A DNA stretch of 11,021 bases from CAZXVU01 sp964644465 (GTDB lineage: Bacteria; Chlamydiota; Chlamydiia; Chlamydiales; SM23-39): NCBI GenBank assembly GCA_964644465.1, contig CAZXVU010000068.1:1-11021 (forward strand), given 5' to 3'. Below the pieces are notes generated by a model, which searched no databases, was not told the origin of the DNA, and saw only the letters and a program-made list of their open reading frames with translations. A program made the position numbers and the translations under genes. The first letter of the stretch is position 1. Each line of letters begins with the position of its first letter. Positions 6,054-11,021 of the stretch are shown here, piece after piece.

Positions 6054-6320
6054 ATGGTTCGACAAGTAAATTCTATCGATGCTTCTGGATACCATCCTGT
6101 TAACCCTCAAACAAGTAAAACTTTTAATTGCAAAAAAGTTCAAGCTCTAGGGTTAAAGATCGGCAATACCATCAGGGAAACTCTTCTAATTGGTTCAACT
6201 TCCCTATTTTTGGGAGTGGCTCTCATGATTGTTGTGCTTGGAGTGGGGATCCACAATTCTATAAGAAATTCTTTTAACATGGCGATGTTGGGGTTGAAAA
6301 ACGCCCATCTTGCAAAATAA
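6054..6320 (+). CDS. Small single-pass membrane protein of unknown function
   Basis: The 88-residue product has a hydrophilic, basic N-terminal half (about 1-40; MVRQVNSIDASGYHPVN) with no signal peptide. One hydrophobic helix follows (about 43-67, core LFLGVALMIVVLGVG), then a short basic tail ending LKNAHLAK. Three things argue that it is a real gene: a well-placed promoter with a perfect TATAAT, a leader of sensible length, and TAAGG eight bases before the ATG. The gene is more AT-rich than its neighbours, which suggests a lineage-specific or fast-evolving gene. I do not recognise the family. In a chlamydial setting, small hydrophobic orphan proteins include inclusion membrane (Inc) proteins and developmental-stage membrane proteins. 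The single helix is shorter than the usual bilobed Inc domain, so an Inc role is only a guess. It converges on tolC with a 19-bp gap. Confidence 0.7.
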   Translation: MVRQVNSIDASGYHPVNPQTSKTFNCKKVQALGLKIGNTIRETLLIGSTSLFLGVALMIVVLGVGIHNSIRNSFNMAMLGLKNAHLAK

Positions 6321-6339
6321 ATTTAAGAATTTTAAATGT

Positions 6340-7806
6340 TCAATAATTTGCGTCTAACCCTGTTGAATAGCGGATCTGATAGTAGGCGGCGAGAAGATCA
6401 AATCGTGAGCGGTTTTGCATATTGCGCGCTTGGGCGAGCTGGTTGACTGAGTCTCGGTATTCAAGGGGGGCAATACGGCCGAAGGCGAGCTTATCTTGCG
6501 CTTGATCTCGCGCTTGCTCAGCGACGAAGACGGCTTGCGTAGAGGAAAGATAGGCGAGCAGGGCCTCTTCTAATTGATAAAGGCCATTTCGGATTTCAAC
6601 CTCTACTTTTTGATACCCTTGATCAAATTTAATCCGTGTAGAAGAGCGGAGAGATTTCGCTTCGTTGATCTCATGTTCTCTGAGGAAGCTGTCGAAAAGG
6701 TTCCAACTGAGCTTAAATCCAATTGCCCAATTATAGTCCTCTTGGAAGAAAGGTGTAGTCCCTGGATATAAATCGTTATACGAATAGCGGGCATATCCAG
6801 ACACTTTCGGTAGGTATGTACCCTGTTTCGCCCTGACATTTTGATCCGCGACGCCGATCTCTAGTTTTTTGGCTAAAAGATCGGGCCGCAAACTGAGGGC
6901 GAGTTCGAGATATTGCTGCACTTCGCAGTCAGAAAAAAGAGTCAGTTCCCTTGCATCCTCAAGCCTGTCGATGTGGCGCGTAAAATCGAGCGTCGTTGGA
7001 AACGTATCGCTTTTATAGTGGTATGTCGTCTCAAGCTCTTGAAGTTTTAGAGAAAGTTCAGGGATCGATTCTATTGGGTCTTGAGTTTGGACGAGGTGCA
7101 TTTGAGGTTCTAGAAGGGGATCTATGCCCAGAGTGAGGATGAGAGAATTGCGGGCGTTCTTCAAGCTTTTCAGAGTTGCATAATAGAGTGAGATCGCATT
7201 GGCGACAGAGGCCTTGCTTTGGTTGACTTCGAAGGGAGTTGCGCTTCCTGAATCGAGGCGGCCTTGCTCTTGTTGAAGGGCATAGCTCAGGTAGTCGATG
7301 TTTTCCCGTTCAATATCAAGCGCATTTTGGTAAAAGATCACCGCATAATAGCTATCGCGGACAGCCAAGAGCAGTTCATTGACTGTACTTGCCTGTTCAT
7401 AGCGGAAGACTTTCGCTTCCAAATCTTTGGAAATCAAATTAAAGATCAGGTCGGTGGAGAAGAGAGGCTGGTTCATTTGGAAGATGCTGGTATAGCCCGT
7501 ATTGCCAAGATTAAACGGTTGGACGGGATCGAATACGCTAAAGAAGGTTTCTTTAGGATGGATCCGCTCCACTTCAGCTAAATAGCCTATCGCAGGGAGC
7601 CATCGCGAGACGGCTTGGAATTTTCTTTGGCGAGCCTGTTCCGTGTCCTCGCGGGCAATCAGGAGCTGCTTATTGTACTCGAGCGCAATCTGTTCCGCAT
7701 CGGAAAGCGCAAGATATTTGAGAGGCAAGTCCGCAAATAGCGGCGCCGCTGCAAAAAAAAGGCAATAGAGTACCTTGCTTCCCATAAGCCCCATATACAC
7801 ATACAT
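6340..7806 (-). CDS. tolC: TolC-family outer membrane efflux protein
   Basis: TolC-type trimers form the outer membrane channel and periplasmic tunnel for RND/ABC/MFS efflux pumps and type I secretion. The 488-residue protein starts with a signal peptide (cleavage probably after PLFA, residue 25). It shows the family's internal duplication. Helical repeats with the GRLDSGSATPFEVNQSKASV pattern occur at 182-201 and with FGRIAPLEYRDSVNQLAQAR at 442-461. Beta-barrel stretches lie near 75-115 and 335-375 (WNLFDSF at 368-374). An insertion-like region near 235-290 separates the halves. The start at 7806 is supported by AGG (7813-7815) six bases upstream. Further in-frame ATGs at 7794 and 7785 would shorten only the signal peptide. 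No membrane-fusion protein or pump gene is adjacent, so its partner must be encoded elsewhere. The gene is divergent from cydA. Confidence 0.92.
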   Translation of the reverse strand: MYVYMGLMGSKVLYCLFFAAAPLFADLPLKYLALSDAEQIALEYNKQLLIAREDTEQARQRKFQAVSRWLPAIGYLAEVERIHPKETFFSVFDPVQPFNLGNTGYTSIFQMNQPLFSTDLIFNLISKDLEAKVFRYEQASTVNELLLAVRDSYYAVIFYQNALDIERENIDYLSYALQQEQGRLDSGSATPFEVNQSKASVANAISLYYATLKSLKNARNSLILTLGIDPLLEPQMHLVQTQDPIESIPELSLKLQELETTYHYKSDTFPTTLDFTRHIDRLEDARELTLFSDCEVQQYLELALSLRPDLLAKKLEIGVADQNVRAKQGTYLPKVSGYARYSYNDLYPGTTPFFQEDYNWAIGFKLSWNLFDSFLREHEINEAKSLRSSTRIKFDQGYQKVEVEIRNGLYQLEEALLAYLSSTQAVFVAEQARDQAQDKLAFGRIAPLEYRDSVNQLAQARNMQNRSRFDLLAAYYQIRYSTGLDANY

Positions 7807-7871
7807 AAATTACCTGAATAGTCGGTTTTTGACTGCGTCGTCTGCTGCCTGTCTTTAACCCCATCTGCATC

Positions 7872-7892
7872 GCTCAACTATTCAAGTTGAGC
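7872..7892. repeat. Perfect 8-bp inverted repeat in the tolC-cydA spacer
   Basis: GCTCAACT (7872-7879) and AGTTGAGC (7885-7892) are exact reverse complements around a 5-nt centre, ATTCA. No T-run follows on either strand, so it is unlikely to be a terminator. Its position between divergent genes, about 66 bp from the tolC start and about 140 bp from the probable cydA start, fits an operator. It could also be a hairpin in the cydA leader. Confidence 0.5.
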
Positions 7893-8017
7893 TGCTTCGA
7901 TGACGGCAAAGCCTGGTTTAAATGCAGGGCGACTCCTTGTGAAATTCCCGACTCTTCAGCTGATTTATGTATCAATTGACTTTAAAAGAAAAATTGAACA
8001 AAAGTGTTGGGAAACTT

Positions 8018-8021
8018 TGGA
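8018..8021 (+). promoter_or_regulatory. Ribosome binding site supporting the downstream cydA start
   Basis: TGGA lies eight bases before the ATG at 8030. No comparable element precedes the upstream in-frame ATG at 7967. The protein from 8030 begins MDVLTLSRIQF, which aligns directly with the usual CydA N-terminus. Both facts favour 8030. Confidence 0.5.
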
Positions 8022-8029
8022 AAAATTTC

Positions 8030-9394
8030 ATGGATGTCCTAACTCTTTCCAGGATTCAGTTTGGACTGAATATCTGCTTTCATTACTTATATCCTCCCAT
8101 CAGCATAGGAATTGGGCTCATGCTGGTGATCATGGAAGGGATGTATTTGAAAACGAAAGATTTAAAATACAAAGAAATGACCAGTTTCTGGATCAAGATC
8201 TTTGCTTTGACGTTCGCTATCGGTGTGGCGACTGGCCTCGTACAAACGTTTGCCTTTGGGACGAATTGGTCAAAATATTCCCGTTTTGTCGGGGACGTAT
8301 TTGGAAGCGCTTTGGCGGCGGAAGGGGTTTTTGCCTTCTTTCTCGAAGCGGGCTTTCTTGGGATTTTGCTGTTCGGCTGGAATCGCGTGGGACCGAAGCT
8401 CCACTATTTCTCCACGATCTGCGTTTGCCTCGGAGCTCACTTCAGCGCGGTCTGGATTATCGTGGCAAACTCCTGGATGCAGACTCCGACTGGATATCAT
8501 ATCGTAGATTCTCCTACAGGACCCCGAGCTGAGATCACTCAATTTTGGGAGATGGTGTTCAATCCCTCTACGGTCGATCGGCTTTGCCATGTGATTTTGG
8601 CCTGTTGGCTAACTGGGGCATTTTTTGTCATCAGCGTCGCTGCCTATTATTTGATCAAACAACGCCATCAGGTCATCGCACGTCCGATGATGCGCTTAGG
8701 CCTTTCGATTGCAATGCTCTCTCTGATTTTACAGCTATTCTCTGGAGATTCGAGCGCCAGGCTCGTCGCAAAATACCAGCCTGCGAAACTGGCAGCCATG
8801 GAAGGGGTGTATCAAACGACCCCCTCAACCCCCATATCGATCATTGGCTATGTCGATGCGAAAAATGAAACGGTTCATTCGATGAAAATCCCTGGAGGAT
8901 TGAGCCTGTTGACTTATAGGGACCTAAATACTCCGGTCACTGGCCTGGACCAAATTCCCCGCGACGAATGGCCGAATGTCCCTGTGGTTTTCCAGACCTA
9001 TCACATCATGGTGACCATGTGGGCTTTGATGTTTTTGATCTCTGCTTTTGGATTCTTCTTTTGGATCAGAAATACGCTTGAGGACAAAACGTGGCTTCTA
9101 TGGGCGATGGTTTTTTCAGCAGTCCTCCCTCATATCGCTCAGCAATGCGGCTGGATTTGCGCTGAGGTAGGCAGACAGCCTTGGATTGTTTGGAAAGTCC
9201 TGCGCACAAGCGAAGGAGTATCTACTTCGATCAGCTCAGGACAAGTTTTCGGATCGATCACCATGTTTGTGGCTATTTATATCCTTCTTTTCGCCCTTTT
9301 TATTTTCCTGCTCGATCGTAAAATCAAACATGGTCCTGAAGAAGTCCGCTCAAAACCGGACGATCTAATTTACCGAGACATAATGAGGTCATAA
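8030..9394 (+). CDS. cydA: Cytochrome bd-type quinol oxidase subunit I
   Basis: CydA carries the haem groups and the quinol site of the bd-type terminal oxidase, which reduces oxygen to water in the inner membrane. Numbering from the ATG at 8030 (454 residues), the key residues are present. H18 corresponds to the haem b595 ligand. E98 and E106 (in AAEGVFAFFLEAGF) are the conserved acidic pair. H187 (in DRLCHVIL) and M327 (in YHIMVTMW) are the haem b558 ligands. The quinol loop begins at KYQPAKLAAME (248-258) and is short compared with the E. coli protein (522 residues in total). EVGRQPW (379-385) is the other family hallmark. The frame is open back to an ATG at 7967, which would add 21 residues, but that start lacks a ribosome binding site and extends beyond the family N-terminus. 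No clear promoter hexamers were found upstream. The cydB gene follows after 2 nt. Confidence 0.95.
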   Translation: MDVLTLSRIQFGLNICFHYLYPPISIGIGLMLVIMEGMYLKTKDLKYKEMTSFWIKIFALTFAIGVATGLVQTFAFGTNWSKYSRFVGDVFGSALAAEGVFAFFLEAGFLGILLFGWNRVGPKLHYFSTICVCLGAHFSAVWIIVANSWMQTPTGYHIVDSPTGPRAEITQFWEMVFNPSTVDRLCHVILACWLTGAFFVISVAAYYLIKQRHQVIARPMMRLGLSIAMLSLILQLFSGDSSARLVAKYQPAKLAAMEGVYQTTPSTPISIIGYVDAKNETVHSMKIPGGLSLLTYRDLNTPVTGLDQIPRDEWPNVPVVFQTYHIMVTMWALMFLISAFGFFFWIRNTLEDKTWLLWAMVFSAVLPHIAQQCGWICAEVGRQPWIVWKVLRTSEGVSTSISSGQVFGSITMFVAIYILLFALFIFLLDRKIKHGPEEVRSKPDDLIYRDIMRS

Positions 9395-9396
9395 TC

Positions 9397-10416
9397 ATGC
9401 AATTAGAAGTCCTTTGGTATGGAGTGATCGGTTTCGCGATCCTTTTTTACACCGTTCTCGATGGATTTGATCTAGGGGTTGGTTCTCTGCATCTTTTTGC
9501 GAAAAACGATTTGCAGCGGCGTACTTTTCTCAATGCAATCGGCCCTGTATGGGACGGAAACGAAGTGTGGATTGTGATTGTGATGGGAGGACTTTTTGCC
9601 GGATTTCCCAGCGTATACGCAAGCATCTTTTCTGGTTTTTATACTCTGTTTATGGTTTTGATCGCAGGACTCATGTTCCGGGCCGCAGCGATTGAGTTCC
9701 GCAGCAAAGGGGAATCAGTTCATTGGCGCGAGCTTTGGGATATGGTTTTTTGCGCCTCAAGCGTCATTGTCGCCTTCGTGATCGGATTATTATTAGGCAA
9801 TGTCATCGAGGGGATTCCCTTGGATGCCACCCAAGATTTTATGGTCCCATTTACCCATTTTTTCCGCCCCTATTCAATCCTTGTCGGTTTTTTAGCGGTC
9901 TCTCTTTTTGCGATGCATGGAGCCATTTATCTTCTCATGAAAACAGAAGCGGATACCCATCAACTTGTCAGAAGATGGATCAATCCTGTGATTGCAGTAT
10001 TCTTATGCTTATATGCGTTTACGACGGTTACAACCCTTCTCTATGTTCCCCACATGCCTGAGCGATTTAGAAACGACCCATTTTTGCTCATTTTTCCTCT
10101 TGTTTCATTCTTAGCGATCATCAACATCCCTTATCAAGTGGACAAAGGAAATGACGGGTGGGCTTTTGTCTCTTCTTGTACGAGCATCGCATTTCTTTTG
10201 ATCTTGTTCGGACTCGGGACCTATCCCACTCTGGTCCTTTCTAGCATCGATCCTGTCAATAATAGCCTGACGATTTTCAATACGGCCTCGAGTCAAAAAA
10301 CTTTGGGAATCCTTCTCATTGTTGTCGCAATCGGAATTCCTCTTGTTCTCGGATATGGTTTTTGGGTCTACCGAACCTTCCGGGGCAAAGTAAAGCTAGA
10401 TCATTCAAGTTATTAA
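9397..10416 (+). CDS. cydB: Cytochrome bd-type quinol oxidase subunit II
   Basis: CydB is the second integral membrane subunit, pairing with CydA to form the bd-type oxidase. The 339 residues are nearly all membrane helices. Family signatures are VLDGFDLGVG (20-29), GPVWDGNEVW (49-58), GNVIEGIPL (134-142), HGAIYL (174-179) and the late SSIDPVNNSLTI (282-293). It is somewhat shorter than the E. coli subunit (379). The ATG at 9397 lies 2 nt after the cydA stop, and GAGG (9385-9388) inside the end of cydA gives an 8-nt spacing, so the two are co-translated from one message. No small cydX gene follows. The cydB stop codon overlaps the stop of the convergent exonuclease gene. Confidence 0.95.
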   Translation: MQLEVLWYGVIGFAILFYTVLDGFDLGVGSLHLFAKNDLQRRTFLNAIGPVWDGNEVWIVIVMGGLFAGFPSVYASIFSGFYTLFMVLIAGLMFRAAAIEFRSKGESVHWRELWDMVFCASSVIVAFVIGLLLGNVIEGIPLDATQDFMVPFTHFFRPYSILVGFLAVSLFAMHGAIYLLMKTEADTHQLVRRWINPVIAVFLCLYAFTTVTTLLYVPHMPERFRNDPFLLIFPLVSFLAIINIPYQVDKGNDGWAFVSSCTSIAFLLILFGLGTYPTLVLSSIDPVNNSLTIFNTASSQKTLGILLIVVAIGIPLVLGYGFWVYRTFRGKVKLDHSSY

Positions 10417-11018
10417 GTAGATATTTTCAAAGCCGAAAGAGGAAATCCAACGACAGCCTGATAGCATAACAAGAGATGGCTGACTCCATTCATCGCGCGA
10501 TGAGGTTTTGTCTCCACGGGCAATTTGTATTGGGATGCGATCAGATCTTTTGAAAATCCAGTATCCCAAGGCAATGGCCCACCTTCTTTTCTCGCTTTTT
10601 CCATCGAGAGCGCCCAATACATGGAGGCGAGATCGAGCCAGTGATAGGGCCAGCTTAATAGTTCTTGCGTATCGGAATCGATGAGCTGAGAAAAAAATAC
10701 GCGGTCGAAAGAAGGGTTTTGGCAGATAAAGACCGCCTTTTTTCGACGGATTCCCCATCGGCTGAATGAATCGATGATATGTTGGGAAACGTGTCTCGGG
10801 GTTCTCCCTTTCTCCACTTCGTCCCAAGTAAACCCATTGACCCTGAGGCTTTCTTGGTCGCTTTTTTCCCAAGCCTCTATCGGCTGCGCAATCATGGTTT
10901 GATATTCTTCTTTTGTCTCGCCAGTGGATAAATCGACAATTTTATAGGCAAGCTCAAGTATTTTATGGACTTGTGAATTCAAACCATTCGTTTCAGTATC
11001 GAGAAAAATCCCTATCAC
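10413..11018 (-). CDS. DnaQ-like 3'-5' exonuclease, fourth catalytic acid apparently missing
   Basis: This is a DEDD-family exonuclease-fold protein of about 201 residues, a stand-alone domain without polymerase or helicase parts. Exo I motif FLDTETNGL (5-13) supplies D7 and E9. Exo II is CQNPSFDRVFF (99-109) with D105. The Exo III region KPHRAMNGVSH (171-181) has the expected histidine, H173. Five residues later, where active DEDDh enzymes have aspartate, it has G178 (with N177 just before). Substrate and role are therefore uncertain: proofreading-like, RNA processing or a non-catalytic role. The first in-window start is GTG at 11018, only three bases from the edge, and the frame is open beyond it. 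The true start may lie outside and the protein may be slightly longer. Its TAA overlaps the cydB stop by sharing the TTAA at 10413-10416. Confidence 0.83.
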   Translation of the reverse strand: MIGIFLDTETNGLNSQVHKILELAYKIVDLSTGETKEEYQTMIAQPIEAWEKSDQESLRVNGFTWDEVEKGRTPRHVSQHIIDSFSRWGIRRKKAVFICQNPSFDRVFFSQLIDSDTQELLSWPYHWLDLASMYWALSMEKARKEGGPLPWDTGFSKDLIASQYKLPVETKPHRAMNGVSHLLLCYQAVVGFPLSALKIST

Positions 11019-11021
11019 GAC

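Noticed and set aside
6321..6337. AT-only inverted repeat ATTTAA-N5-TTAAAT between the small gene and tolC as a bidirectional terminator
   Set aside because: A six-pair stem made only of A-T pairs is too weak for an intrinsic terminator, and no U-tract follows a stable stem.
7976..8004. TTGACT (7976-7981) as the -35 of a cydA promoter
   Set aside because: The -35 match is good, but no acceptable -10 hexamer occurs at 16-18 bp.
7900..8532. 210-codon plus-strand frame overlapping the start of cydA
   Set aside because: The cydA frame holds all the conserved haem ligands in the same stretch, while this frame gives no family-like sequence.
10417..11021. Search for a cydX-type small subunit gene after cydB
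   Set aside because: The convergent exonuclease begins at the cydB stop codon, and no small hydrophobic plus-strand frame with a ribosome binding site was seen.

Overview
The window looks like chromosomal DNA from a member of the Chlamydiae outside the genus Chlamydia (Parachlamydiales-type, such as the Waddlia/Criblamydia/Parachlamydia relatives). The reason is gene order. A lipid A acyltransferase (htrB), a YbbR-domain protein and a diadenylate cyclase (dacA) lie next to cydAB. From memory this matches the C. trachomatis order CT010-CT014, here with extra genes inserted. This placement rests on recalled synteny and protein style, not on a search.

Left part (1-5585): a partial minus-strand membrane protein of unknown function leaves the left edge. 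It is followed by a plus-strand tRNA-Arg(CCG) with a plausible promoter. Then comes a tightly packed minus-strand operon, transcribed in the order dacA > ybbR > family 4 glycosyltransferase > htrB > rsmE. Every junction overlaps (4 or 16, 4, 1 and 11 nt) and two genes start with GTG. The operon links c-di-AMP synthesis (DacA plus its YbbR/CdaR-type partner), LPS core glycosylation, lipid A acylation and 16S rRNA methylation. The last gene, rsmE, has no stop codon until it is 32 nt inside the antisense strand of the tRNA.

Middle part (5586-7966): about 470 bp upstream of dacA holds no confident gene. Its dacA-proximal half is GC-rich with weak small ORFs and a short hairpin; its distal half is AT-rich with a 25-codon ORF remnant. 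A good sigma70-type promoter (perfect TATAAT) then drives a small single-pass membrane protein of 88 residues that I do not recognise. Next is tolC, an outer membrane efflux channel on the minus strand, convergent with the small gene and divergent from cydA. The tolC-cydA spacer carries a perfect 8-bp inverted repeat.

Right part (7967-11021): cydA and cydB encode the two subunits of a cytochrome bd-type quinol oxidase, with a 2-nt gap between them. They converge on a DnaQ-like DEDD-family exonuclease whose stop codon overlaps that of cydB. The exonuclease lacks the usual fourth acidic residue, and its start lies at the very edge of the window.

I saw no rRNA, CRISPR array, insertion sequence, phage genes or defence system. 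Most of the window is conserved housekeeping and envelope biology. The less ordinary items are the small promoter-driven membrane protein, the htrB C-terminal extension, the rsmE/tRNA overlap, the degenerate exonuclease motif and the unexplained segment upstream of dacA.
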